From: Streptomyces sp. 378
Lineage (GTDB): Bacteria > Actinomycetota > Actinomycetes > Streptomycetales > Streptomycetaceae
Length of the DNA stretch: 64,000 nt
Direction: 5' to 3'
NCBI RefSeq assembly: GCF_030124145.1
Contig: NZ_JASKMS010000014.1
Coordinates: forward strand, 62,001-126,000
Made by a program: the position numbers and the translations under genes. This document shows positions 36,453-45,028 of this stretch, one piece after another. Within the stretch, counting starts at the first letter, position 1. Each line of letters begins with the position of its first letter. The notes below the pieces were generated by a model. That model saw nothing but the letters and a program-made list of their open reading frames with translations, searched no databases and was not told where the DNA came from.

Positions 36453-37076
36453 TCAGTACAGCTTGTTGACGGCGGTGGTCGTCGTCTTCTTGAAGGCGCC
36501 GACGGGGGCGTCCCCGAAGTCGCCCATCTGGCCCCACCCCACGACGGTGACCGTCCTGCCGTCGCGCCCGACGGACAGCAGCGAGATGTCCGTGGCACCC
36601 CAGGACGTCTCGGTGTGCAGGCCACGGACGCGGGCGCCCTCCTCGACCGGCAGTGAACCGTAGTCCCGGCCCTCGGCCTTGACGTCCGGGTTGTTCCTCT
36701 CGATGCGCTCGGCACAGGTGCGGATCAGGTCGTCGTAGTGCTTCGCCAGGGCCTTCGCCAGGGCTGCTGTGTCCGCCACGACGGTCAACTGCTCGGCGCT
36801 GGTCTCCAGATCGGTCCGGAACTCCCGGTACCGGTAGTCGTAGGAGGTCACGCTCTCCGTATCCACGCAGAAGCCGAGTCCGTCCGGGAACCCTTCGGTG
36901 ACCGGGCCGGCGGTCCAGGACGAGGTCGGGTGCGGCGGCAGCTGGGACGCCGACAGGAACTTCGGTGCGGCGGCCTTCGGCGCGGCACCGGCGGCCGGTG
37001 CCGTGAGGACCGTGCCCGCCGCGAGGGCGGCGACGGTGAGGGCGGTGAGCGCGCTGGCTCGGACGTGCTTGGACAT
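36453..37076 (-). CDS. Secreted protein of unknown function
   Basis: 207 residues with a typical signal peptide ending in APAAGAA (about residue 32) and a single compact exported domain that has two Cys (FCVDTES, IRTCAER) likely to be disulfide-bonded. The sequence SLLSVGRDGRTVTVVGWGQMG near the end suggests a beta-sheet core, similar to PknH-like or sensor-type extracellular domains of actinobacteria. It is divergent from the XRE regulator at 37309. Function unknown. Confidence 0.75.
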   Translation of the reverse strand: MSKHVRASALTALTVAALAAGTVLTAPAAGAAPKAAAPKFLSASQLPPHPTSSWTAGPVTEGFPDGLGFCVDTESVTSYDYRYREFRTDLETSAEQLTVVADTAALAKALAKHYDDLIRTCAERIERNNPDVKAEGRDYGSLPVEEGARVRGLHTETSWGATDISLLSVGRDGRTVTVVGWGQMGDFGDAPVGAFKKTTTTAVNKLY

Positions 37077-37308
37077 GGGTGTCCCCCGTGGGTGAATGCG
37101 TGGATGGTCGATGCCGCTGCCGGGCCGGCTGGGCGGCCCGGACCTGGTCGGTGCGACACCAGAAGCATCAGCGGTCACGCCGGGCGGACGCAACAGCCCG
37201 CGTCCGATCCGGCACGGTGGAACCATCCCAGCCCGTCTGACGTGCAGGTACATGAGGTGCCTGGGATGCCGTTTCCGGGCCGGGTCGGACCTTGAGGACG
37301 GGGGAACG

Positions 37309-38655
37309 GTGTCGGCACAGCACGACGTGGACGACGTCGGGGAGTTCGCGGCGCTGCTGAGAACGCTGAAGGAGCGCACGGACCGCAGTTACGGGTCACT
37401 GGCCCGGCGCCTGGCGATGAACACCTCGACCCTGCACCGCTACTGCGCGGGCGAGGCGGTCCCGGTCGACTTCGCCCCCGTGGAGCGCTTCGCCGCCCTG
37501 TGCGGGGCGTCCCCGGAGGAACGTCTGGAGCTCCACCGCCGCTGGCTCCTGGCGGTGGCGGCGCGGCAGCGGCCCCGTACCGCCGGCGCGGCCGGTACGG
37601 CAGAGGAGGGCGCGGTCGCCGCCGTGGCGGAGGAACCGGAGGCCGCGGTCGCCGCCGTGGCGGAGGAACCGGAGGCCGCGCCGGCCGATGTCGAAGGTCC
37701 AGCCGATGAGGCGCCGCCGCCTCCCCGCCGCCCCTGGTACCGCCGCGGACGCGTCGCGGTGGGCCTGGCGGCCGCCGGCGCGGTGCTCGCGGTACTCGGG
37801 AGCCTGGCCGCACTGCCGGACGGGCGGCGTGCGTCCGCCGACGGCCGTGTCCCGTCGGCCGGTCCGGCCCCGTCCGGTACGGCGGGGTCGGAGGCCCCGG
37901 ACCGCGAGAGCGCCTCCCCCGCTCCGAGCGACAGTTCCCCCACCGCCCGGCGGCCCTCGCCCTCCGCCCCTCCGAAGCAGAAGCCCTCCCCCTCCCCGTC
38001 CGGCCGCACCACCCCGCCCGCCGGCGCGGCCGACCCCGCCGTCCCCCTCACCTGGTCAGCCGACTCCCAGGCCTGGAAGCTCGGCTGCGGCCACGACTAC
38101 GTCGTCGCCAGGCCACCCGGGCAGGTGGCACCGCCGCCCGTCCCGCAGGACGCCGGAGTCTGGGCCGCCGCACACAACGCGGTGCACGGCGGCGAGACAC
38201 TCGTGCGGCTGTCCGTGCAGGGGCGCACCGACACGGCGGTCGTACTGGAGGCGCTGCGCGTGCGCGTGGTGGGGCGTTCGGCGCCCGCCCCGGGCAACGC
38301 CTACTCCATGGACCAGGGCTGCGGCGGTTCGCTCACGCCGCGCTCGTTCGACGTGGACCTCGACAAGGACCGCCCCATCGCCCGCTCGGTCGCCGGGGGC
38401 GACGCGGGTACGCCGATCCCGGCGATGCGCATGCCCTACCGCGTCTCCGCGCAGGACCCCGAGGTGCTGCTCGTCAACGCCCGGACCCAGGCATGCGACT
38501 GCCGCTGGTACCTGGAGCTGGACTGGTCCTCACAGGGCCGCACGGGCACGGTACGGATCGACGACGGCGGTCGCCCGTTCCGCACCAGCGGCATCAAGGA
38601 CCTGCCCCGCTACACGTACGACACCTCCGCGCGCGAGTGGACGCCCTACCGCTAG
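37309..38655 (+). CDS. XRE-type regulator with a membrane anchor and external domain
   Basis: 448 residues. The helix-turn-helix head (SYGSLARRLAMNTSTLHRYC, then AGEAVPVDFAPVERFAALCG) is followed by a low-complexity linker with a duplicated 11-residue unit, one membrane helix (VAVGLAAAGAVLAVLGSLAA), a Ser/Pro-rich stalk and a Cys-containing extracellular domain (LGCGHDYVV ... CDCRWYLELDW). The layout implies signalling from outside to DNA, perhaps by proteolysis. The GTG at 37309 follows GAGGACGGGGG. It is divergent from the secreted protein gene, which may be its partner. Confidence 0.75.
   Translation: MSAQHDVDDVGEFAALLRTLKERTDRSYGSLARRLAMNTSTLHRYCAGEAVPVDFAPVERFAALCGASPEERLELHRRWLLAVAARQRPRTAGAAGTAEEGAVAAVAEEPEAAVAAVAEEPEAAPADVEGPADEAPPPPRRPWYRRGRVAVGLAAAGAVLAVLGSLAALPDGRRASADGRVPSAGPAPSGTAGSEAPDRESASPAPSDSSPTARRPSPSAPPKQKPSPSPSGRTTPPAGAADPAVPLTWSADSQAWKLGCGHDYVVARPPGQVAPPPVPQDAGVWAAAHNAVHGGETLVRLSVQGRTDTAVVLEALRVRVVGRSAPAPGNAYSMDQGCGGSLTPRSFDVDLDKDRPIARSVAGGDAGTPIPAMRMPYRVSAQDPEVLLVNARTQACDCRWYLELDWSSQGRTGTVRIDDGGRPFRTSGIKDLPRYTYDTSAREWTPYR
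37612..37677 (+). repeat. 33-bp in-frame tandem duplication
   Basis: Two exact 33-bp copies (37612-37644, 37645-37677) encode AVAAVAEEPEA twice in the linker of the XRE-type regulator. The exact identity suggests recent slippage and possible length variation between strains. Confidence 0.9.
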
Positions 38656-38715
38656 AACCGGGACACGTCGCGCTCACCACCCCCTCCGGGTTCCATCAGG
38701 TCACACGAGCGGCGC

Positions 38716-41013
38716 TCACGCCTCCCACACCGCGGCGGCCGTGCGGTCGTCCGCATAACCCTTGACCCGTACTTGGGAGTCGGCGAGGAACGCGGCGAGG
38801 CCGGGCGGCTCGGGCCGGGACCACCGCTCGGCGAGGTACTCGCCCAGTTCGGGCTCACCGCGCAGCGGTTCGGCGAGACCGGCGCTGCACATCAGGAGCG
38901 TGTCACCCGGGCGGGCGACGGAGGTCCGGAACCGGAAGGGCTCGCGGGGCGGCTCCGGGGCCGGTTCGTACGGGCTGGGTGGTGTCGGGATGCCCAGGTC
39001 CATGGTGAGCCGGTCCCCCTCGGGGGTCTCGGAGGGCGGCGAGCCGAACCCCACGACGGGTTCGCCCTTGAGATCGGCGACCTGCGGCTCGATGTCCTGC
39101 CACTCCCCCTCCCGCAACCGGAACAGTCCGCCCGGCCCGACCCCGAAGAACACACGCGTACGGCAGGCGGGATCGGCCGGCAGCAGCAGGCAGCGCAGGC
39201 TGGCCGCGTACTCCTCGGGGTCCACGCCCTGCTCGGAGGCGCTGGCCCGCAGCTTGCCGAGACTGCGGTCCGTGAGCCGGTGCAGCCCGGACTTGAGGTC
39301 GCCGCGCCGGCCGTCCCTTATGTCCTCGACCAGACGCGCGTGACTGCGCCCCACGGCCCGCCCGATCCAGCCACAGGCCTCGGCGGCGGCCCGGTGCGCA
39401 CCCCGCGTGGCCCGGGCCCCGGTCGCCATCGCCACCAGCAGCAGCGCCTGCTCCCCCGCGCCGAACCGGGCGTTGAGCAGCGCGTCCCTGCGGGGCTCCC
39501 CCCGGTACCGAGCGGAGTCCCCCCGCACGGAAACGGCCCGCAACGTGCAGGCTCCGTACCGGGCCCCGTCCAGCACGGTGTCCGCCACGAGGTCGTCGAG
39601 ATCATCCGGATCCGCGGCCGGGAGAGCGGTGGGTTCGGCGTCGTAGGTGGGCGGCCGGGTCCCGACGTGGCCACGGGGCCCGGGGGTGCGCACGGGGCGC
39701 TCGATCCGGGGGCCGGGATGGTCGGTCGCGGGAGGGGGGACGGGGGGCGAAGACAGAGGCGGCGGCGGAGTCGACTGCAGGGGCTCGGCGGGGCGTTGCG
39801 CCGCGGGCGGCGGCTCGGCCGGGCGGTACGCCTCGGACGGCGCGTCGGCGGGCTGTCGCACGCCGGACGCCGACTCGGCCGGGCGCGGCGGCGCCGAGGG
39901 CGGGTCCGTAGGGCGGCGGGCGGCGGTCGGCGGCTCGGGAGGACGTGGGGGCACGGGCGGCTGATCGGGGCTGCTCGTCGGCGAGGCACCGGACCGTGGC
40001 GGCACGGGCGGCCAGGCGGCCGTGGCCGGGTGCGCCGTGGAACCGGGCTCTGCGGCAGGCAAGGCCCCGTGACCCGCCTCGGGTGGTGCGGACACGGGTT
40101 CGTCGGGGGGCGGGGCGGCTGCCGGAGGGGTGGGACTCTCGGGTGTGCCGGCCGCCGTGCCCGGGAGGGCCTCGGGGCCCGGCCAGGCCGGGGGATCCGC
40201 GGGGGGCGGAGGGGCCGGGGGATCCGCGGGGGGCGGAGGGGCCGGGGGATCCGCGGGGGGCGGAGGGGCCGGAGGCGTTCGCGACGCGGGGAACGCCGAG
40301 GCGGGGGACTGCCCCGGGCTCGCGGCGGGCCCACGGGGACCGGCCGCGGGCGGCGCGTCGCCTGCCCGCTCGGCCGAGGGTGTGCCGGGCGCCGCCGCGG
40401 GCGAGGCCGGTCCACCCGGGCGCTCTCCGGCGGGCCTACGGAAGCCGGTCGGCGCGTTCGCATCGCCCGGGTGCCCGTCCGCGGGCGCACGGAAGCCGGT
40501 GGACGGGACCGCGCCGCCCGGGTGCCCGTCCGCGGGCGCACGGAAGCCGGTGGACGGGGACGCGCCGCCCGGGGGCTCGTCCACGGGCCCACGGAGGCCG
40601 GTCGGCGCGTTCGCATCGCCCGGGTGCTCGTCCGAGGGCGGGCGGTCGGCGGGGCGGCCGGGTGGTTTCGCCGCCGTCGGGAAGCTCACGGGACCCGGGG
40701 GGCGGGCCGGGGGTGGTTCCCAGGGGGCGCGCTGCGGGGTCCGGTCGCCGGGGCGGAGCACGTCCATCATGTCGTCGGCCCCGGACCGGGGCGCCGGGAC
40801 CACCGGCTCCGCCCGGGAGGGCCGCCGCACCGGCCCGGCCGCGGATCCGGACCGTCCTTCCGGACCGTCTCCCACGGCCCCGGACGCGGACGCGAACCGG
40901 TCGTCGAGGGAGTCCGGTGCCGGTGTGGGTCCCGTGTCGTCGGTGGAGTCGTCGTACAACTGCCTCCACCAGTCGTCCTCGGGACCGGTGGGCCTTCCCC
41001 CCTGCTGGCTCAT
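38716..41013 (-). CDS. Long Pro-rich protein with a degenerate PP2C domain
   Basis: 765 residues. The first about 480 residues are Pro/Ala-rich and disordered with several repeat types. The C-terminal about 260 residues resemble the PP2C-like domain common in Streptomyces (AVSVRGDSARYRGEPRRDAL). The metal-binding motif usually close to VADGxG reads VAMATGA, and the usual SDGL reads CSAGLAEPL, so two Asp ligands are lost; DDRTAAAVW remains at the end. It is probably a pseudophosphatase or binding module. ATG 41013 or 41022. No signal peptide; it may bind forkhead or kinase partners. Confidence 0.75.
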   Translation of the reverse strand: MSQQGGRPTGPEDDWWRQLYDDSTDDTGPTPAPDSLDDRFASASGAVGDGPEGRSGSAAGPVRRPSRAEPVVPAPRSGADDMMDVLRPGDRTPQRAPWEPPPARPPGPVSFPTAAKPPGRPADRPPSDEHPGDANAPTGLRGPVDEPPGGASPSTGFRAPADGHPGGAVPSTGFRAPADGHPGDANAPTGFRRPAGERPGGPASPAAAPGTPSAERAGDAPPAAGPRGPAASPGQSPASAFPASRTPPAPPPPADPPAPPPPADPPAPPPPADPPAWPGPEALPGTAAGTPESPTPPAAAPPPDEPVSAPPEAGHGALPAAEPGSTAHPATAAWPPVPPRSGASPTSSPDQPPVPPRPPEPPTAARRPTDPPSAPPRPAESASGVRQPADAPSEAYRPAEPPPAAQRPAEPLQSTPPPPLSSPPVPPPATDHPGPRIERPVRTPGPRGHVGTRPPTYDAEPTALPAADPDDLDDLVADTVLDGARYGACTLRAVSVRGDSARYRGEPRRDALLNARFGAGEQALLLVAMATGARATRGAHRAAAEACGWIGRAVGRSHARLVEDIRDGRRGDLKSGLHRLTDRSLGKLRASASEQGVDPEEYAASLRCLLLPADPACRTRVFFGVGPGGLFRLREGEWQDIEPQVADLKGEPVVGFGSPPSETPEGDRLTMDLGIPTPPSPYEPAPEPPREPFRFRTSVARPGDTLLMCSAGLAEPLRGEPELGEYLAERWSRPEPPGLAAFLADSQVRVKGYADDRTAAAVWEA
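40187..40268 (-). repeat. 27-bp in-frame tandem repeat, three copies
   Basis: A 27-bp period (GGATCCGC at 40193, 40220 and 40247) encodes the nine-residue unit PAPPPPADP three times in the Pro-rich region. Further degenerate repeats (units near TGFRAPADGHPG) lie at 40430-40620. These are coding repeats, not a CRISPR. Confidence 0.85.
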
Positions 41014-41224
41014 GCCGGTCATTGTCCACCGCACGAGCGGGATGAAAACGGGGCTTGTGGAAAAAACCGGCCGGTCACCCGCCGGTGAACGACACGTCGA
41101 GTGAGCCGTAGAACGGTCATGCGATATTCGGCGTCCGGCGGTCCGCGAGCGGCTGACCTGTGGGTCTGAGCCCCGGCCACGCTGCTGACCTGCGCGTTCT
41201 CGCGTATTCCGGCAGTCTGGTCAG

Positions 41225-41707
41225 ATGGGAGTGTGGGACCTCCTGCTGGTCGGACTGGTCATCCTGTTCGGGCTGTGCGGAGTGCTGCTGCCCGCCATGC
41301 CGGGATCGTGGCTGGTGTGGGCCGCGGTCATGTGGTGGGCGCTGAAGGATCCGCAGCCCGTCGCCTGGTGGGTGCTGGTCGGCGCCACGGCCCTGCTGCT
41401 CGTCTCGCTGGGCGTGCGCTGGGCCCTGCCGCCCCGGCGGCTGCGCGTGAACCGCACCAACAGCCGCATGCTGGCCTACGCCGGAGCCGGTTCCGTCCTC
41501 GGTTTCGTCCTGGTTCCCGTCCTCGGCGCGATCCCCGGATTTCTGGCCGGTGTCTACCTCTTCGAACGGCTGCGCCTCGGCCGTCACGCCGACGCGGTCG
41601 CCGCCCTGCGCACGGTCATGCGCGCGGGCGGCTCCCGCATCCTGGCCGAACTGTTCACCTGCCAGCTGATCGCGGCGGCCTGGGCGGGCGCGGTCGTGTG
41701 GGTCTGA
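41225..41707 (+). CDS. DUF456 membrane protein
   Basis: 160 residues with about four helices and the DUF456 pattern: an N-terminal WDLLLVGLVILFGLCGVLLP followed by AMPGSWLVW, and the Gly-rich GSVLGFVLVPVLGAIPGFLA. No ribosome site precedes the ATG at 41225, so a leaderless transcript is possible. It converges on ogt with only 3 nt between stops. Function unknown. Confidence 0.85.
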   Translation: MGVWDLLLVGLVILFGLCGVLLPAMPGSWLVWAAVMWWALKDPQPVAWWVLVGATALLLVSLGVRWALPPRRLRVNRTNSRMLAYAGAGSVLGFVLVPVLGAIPGFLAGVYLFERLRLGRHADAVAALRTVMRAGGSRILAELFTCQLIAAAWAGAVVWV

Positions 41708-41710
41708 GTC

Positions 41711-42205
41711 TCACGCCGGCAGCACCCCCTCGTGGGTCAGCAGCCGCACCTTGCGGTCCAGGCCCCCGGCGTATCCGGTCAGTGCGCCGTCCGCCCCGAT
41801 CACCCGGTGGCAGGGGCGGACCACCAGCAGCGGATTCGCCCCGATCGCACCGCCCACGGCCCGCACGGCCGCCCGGGGCGCCCCGATGCGCGCGGCGATC
41901 TCGCCGTACGTCACGGTCGAGGCGTAGGGGATGTCGTCCAGGGCGGCCCAGACCTTCTCCCGGAAGGCGGTGCCCTCGGTGCGCCAGGCCAGATGGAACT
42001 CCTTCAGCTCCCCGGCGAAGTAGGCGGTGAGCTGTTCCTCGGCCTCCCGGAAGGGCCCGGCGTCGCGTCGCCAGTCGTCGCGCACCTCGCGTCCGCCTTT
42101 CTGGCCGGGCACGGACACGGAGGTCAGTTCGCCGGTCGGGGCGGCGGTCAGGAGCAGCGGCCCGAGGGGGCCGGGCACGCTCGTCCAGTAGGTCGGGTCG
42201 GTCAT
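41711..42205 (-). CDS. ogt: Methylated-DNA--protein-cysteine methyltransferase
   Basis: 164 residues. The suicide Cys lies in LLVVRPCHRVIGADGALTGY, and the DNA-binding helix region VTYGEIAARIGAPRAAVRAV is intact. It repairs O6-alkylguanine by transferring the alkyl group to itself. The ATG at 42205 shares a base with the stop of the upstream gene (TGATG), so the two repair genes form one operon. Confidence 0.95.
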   Translation of the reverse strand: MTDPTYWTSVPGPLGPLLLTAAPTGELTSVSVPGQKGGREVRDDWRRDAGPFREAEEQLTAYFAGELKEFHLAWRTEGTAFREKVWAALDDIPYASTVTYGEIAARIGAPRAAVRAVGGAIGANPLLVVRPCHRVIGADGALTGYAGGLDRKVRLLTHEGVLPA

Positions 42206-43617
42206 CACAACTCCCACTCCCCTGCTGCGCGCAGGTGGTTCACAGCGTACGAGCGCCAGGGGCGCCAGTGGTCGGGGGCGTCGAGGCCCGGCAGGGCCAC
42301 GTCCGGGTCGCCCAGGGCGCGGGTGCGGATGACCGCGACCGTGCGGGCGTCCAGCCCGGGCACGGCGCGCAGGGCGTGCCACGTGTCCTCCCGGTCGGCG
42401 CCGGGGTCCAGCCGGACGGCGTGGTCGGCGAGGGCGGTCGTGAGCGCGCCGAGGGTGCCGTCGGGTTCGGCCCCGGCGAGGACGGCGGGCTCGGGGAAGA
42501 GGTGGGTGAGGCTGCCGCAGGGGGCGTCGAGGGCCTTGCCGTAGCGCCGTACGAGCCGTTCCGTCTCCGCGGGCCCCACCAGCGCGCGTACGGCGAGTTC
42601 CTCCGGGTCGGCGGTGCCGGGTGAGCGCAGACCGGGCCGGGCGGCGACCAGGGGTGCCAGCCGCGGGTCGGCGGCGAGGCGCCCGTCGACGGCGAACGGG
42701 TCGGCGTCGAGGTCGAAGAGCCTGCGCAGCCGCTGGACGGCGGTGGTCAGGTCGCGCGGGTCGGTGAGGTGAAGCCGGGCGTCGAGCCAGCCGCCCGGGT
42801 GGGCGCCGGGTCCGGTCCGCGTGGTGCCGGGGCGTTCGCCGACTGCGACGATGCCGGTGCCGTACGGGAGGCGGAGGGTGCGCCGGTAGGTGCGGGTGCC
42901 GGGCGGGCCGCTCACCTGCTCGATGCCGGGCACGGCCTCGCGTTCCAGCAGGTCGAAGACGGGCCCGGCCCGGTAGGGGCCGCGGTGGGCGAGCCGGAGC
43001 GGGATGCCGGCGTTCGGGGTGGCCGTACGGCGGCCCCGGCCGTTCTTCGGTGCGGCGGCGCGCAGCTCGCTCGGGGTCGCCGCGTACACGGCCCGGATCG
43101 TGTCGTTGAACTGCCGCACGCTGGCGAATCCCGACGCGAACGCGATCTCGGTGATCGGCAGTTCGGTGGTCTGCACCAGGACGCGCGCGGTGTGGGCCCG
43201 CTGGGCCCGGGCGAGGGCGACCGGCCCGGCGCCGAGCTCGGCGGTGAGCTGCCGCTGCACCTGTCGTGCGCTGTAGCCGAGGCGTCCGGCGAGCCCTGGG
43301 ACGCCCTCCCGGTCGACCACGCCGTCGGCGATCAGCCGCACGGCCCGGGCGACCACGTCCGCGCGGACGTTCCACTCGGCGGAGCCGGGCACGGTGTCCG
43401 GGCGGCACCGCCGGCAGGCCCGGAATCCCGAGCCCTGCGCGGCGGCTGCCGTGGCGAAGAACCGTACGTTGGCCCGCTTCGGGGTGACCGCGGGGCAGCT
43501 CGGCCGGCAGTAGATGCCGGTCGTCTCGACGGCGAAGAAGAACACGCCGTCGAAACGGGCGTCGCGGCCGCGTACGGCCTCGTACCTGGTGTCCGCGTCC
43601 GTTCCCTGGTCCGTCAC
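42205..43617 (-). CDS. alkA: Ada-AlkA fusion: methyl-phosphotriester sensor and 3-methyladenine glycosylase
   Basis: 470 residues in three parts. The Ada zinc domain has Cys in YCRPSCPA and ACRRCRP and includes the FFFAVETTGIYCR region. An AraC-type helix-turn-helix pair follows (LAGRLGYSARQVQRQLTAEL and ITEIAFASGFASVRQFNDTI). The C-terminal AlkA fold has its catalytic Asp region near WRPWRSYAVNHL. It excises alkylated bases and probably self-activates the operon when its zinc Cys is methylated. GTG start at 43617 after GGAGACTGG. A strong match to the known Streptomyces architecture. Confidence 0.93.
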   Translation of the reverse strand: MTDQGTDADTRYEAVRGRDARFDGVFFFAVETTGIYCRPSCPAVTPKRANVRFFATAAAAQGSGFRACRRCRPDTVPGSAEWNVRADVVARAVRLIADGVVDREGVPGLAGRLGYSARQVQRQLTAELGAGPVALARAQRAHTARVLVQTTELPITEIAFASGFASVRQFNDTIRAVYAATPSELRAAAPKNGRGRRTATPNAGIPLRLAHRGPYRAGPVFDLLEREAVPGIEQVSGPPGTRTYRRTLRLPYGTGIVAVGERPGTTRTGPGAHPGGWLDARLHLTDPRDLTTAVQRLRRLFDLDADPFAVDGRLAADPRLAPLVAARPGLRSPGTADPEELAVRALVGPAETERLVRRYGKALDAPCGSLTHLFPEPAVLAGAEPDGTLGALTTALADHAVRLDPGADREDTWHALRAVPGLDARTVAVIRTRALGDPDVALPGLDAPDHWRPWRSYAVNHLRAAGEWEL

Positions 43618-43704
43618 AGGTCCAGTCTCCGCCGTGGGCCGGGTGGCCGCTGGCGGAAATCGGACAGCACGCTCGACACGGTCGGCGGCCCGTCGGCGGC
43701 CTTT

Positions 43705-44820
43705 TTACGAACGCCAGTGCGGTCCGCGCTTCGCCTCCATCGCGGCCCTGCCGATCGCCCCCTTCCGCTTCCAGTCCTTGCGGATCTCGGCCCGCAGGCG
43801 GGCGTCGGTCTTGGCGACGATGCGCTGGTTCTCGCGCAGGAGCTTGCGGTAGCTCTGCAACCGTCGTTCCGGCAGTGCGCCGGTCTCGATGGCGGCCAGC
43901 ACGGCACAGCCCGGCTCGGCCTCGTGGGCGCAGTCGTGGAAGCGGCACCGCTCGGCCAGTTCCCCGATCTCGGAGAACACCTGCCCGACACCGGTTTCGG
44001 CGTCCCACAGGCCGACGCCGCGCAGTCCGGGGGTGTCGATCAGGACGCCCCCGCCGGGCAGCGCGAGCAGGTTGCGCGTGGTCGTGGTGTGGCGGCCCTT
44101 GCCGTCGATGTCCCGGGTGGCCTGGACGGCCATCACGTCCGCGCCGAGCAGCGCGTTGGCGAGGGTCGACTTGCCCGCGCCGGACTGCCCGAGCAGCACG
44201 GACGTCCCTCCGCCGACGATCGCGGCGAGCACGTCGAGCCCTCCCCTGTCGTCGACGCAGCTGACCGGCAGGACCGGCACGCCGGGCGCGCTCGTCTCCA
44301 CGTCCTGGACGAGGTGCGAAAGGGTCACGGCGTCCGGCACGAGGTCGGCCTTGGTGAGGACGACGACGGGCTGGGCCCCGGACTCCCAGGCGAGCGCCAG
44401 GAAGCGCTCGATGCGGCCGAGGTCCAGCTCGACCGCGAGGGACACGGCGATGACGGCGTGGTCGACGTTGGCCGCGAGGATCTGCCCCTCGGAGCGCTGG
44501 GAGGAGGTGGAGCGGACGAAGGCGGTACGGCGCGGCAGACAGGTGCGCACGTAGCGCGGGTTCCCGCCGGGCTCGACGGCGACCCAGTCGCCGGTGCACA
44601 CGACCCGCAGGGGGTCGTGGGGGGTGACGAACGCGGTGTCGGCCCGCAGGAGTGCGTCGGCGGTGACGACGTCGCACTGCCCACGGTCGACCCGGACGAC
44701 GCGGCCGGGCAGCAGCCCTTCGGTCGCGTAGGGGGCGAACGCCTCGGCCCAGGCCTCGTCCCAGCCGTAGGGAGCGAGCGCGGAGGAAACGGATGAAGCG
44801 GATGAGGAAGAGGAAGACAA
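43705..44820 (-). CDS. rsgA: Ribosome small subunit-dependent GTPase A
   Basis: 371 residues of circularly permuted GTPase. An N-terminal OB-fold is followed by TKADLV (G4), GQSGAGKSTL (P loop), TTTTRN (G2) and DTPGLR (G3), ending in a zinc knuckle CRFHDCAHEAEPGC and a basic tail. It assists late maturation of the 30S subunit. The only start that fits homology and spacing is a TTG at 44820 behind GGAAAGGG, an unusual start codon that would keep expression low. Confidence 0.9.
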   Translation of the reverse strand: MSSSSSSASSVSSALAPYGWDEAWAEAFAPYATEGLLPGRVVRVDRGQCDVVTADALLRADTAFVTPHDPLRVVCTGDWVAVEPGGNPRYVRTCLPRRTAFVRSTSSQRSEGQILAANVDHAVIAVSLAVELDLGRIERFLALAWESGAQPVVVLTKADLVPDAVTLSHLVQDVETSAPGVPVLPVSCVDDRGGLDVLAAIVGGGTSVLLGQSGAGKSTLANALLGADVMAVQATRDIDGKGRHTTTTRNLLALPGGGVLIDTPGLRGVGLWDAETGVGQVFSEIGELAERCRFHDCAHEAEPGCAVLAAIETGALPERRLQSYRKLLRENQRIVAKTDARLRAEIRKDWKRKGAIGRAAMEAKRGPHWRS

Positions 44821-44864
44821 GGGTGACCCTTTCCAGGTCGGCCCCGGCCCGACAGTCGGTCGGA

Positions 44865-44933
44865 TCAGCCGGCGGCCGCGGAGGTGGACGTGATGAACTG
44901 GACGCGGGCAGCGCTCATCGCAGTGACAGCCAT
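44865..44933 (-). CDS. Candidate 22-residue leader ORF upstream of rsgA
   Basis: ATG at 44933 with GAGGAGGT 8 nt upstream, the best ribosome site in this neighbourhood, encodes 22 residues (starting MAVTAMSAARVQ) and stops at 44865, 44 nt before the rsgA TTG. Content is Ala/Ser/Thr-rich. It could be a leader peptide coupling translation to rsgA. No homologue is known to me; support is from the ribosome site and position only. Confidence 0.45.
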   Translation of the reverse strand: MAVTAMSAARVQFITSTSAAAG

Positions 44934-45028
44934 CGGTCGACACCTCCTCGTTCTTCTGCTTCTTCTCGTCGTGGAACCGCCGTGTGCGCGGAACCGCCGT
45001 CACGCTATCCGTTCACGGCGGAGGTGCG

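Noticed and set aside
40187..40620. Direct repeats resembling a repeat array
   Set aside because: The repeats are multiples of three, contiguous and in frame in a Pro-rich protein; there are no spacers, so this is not a CRISPR.
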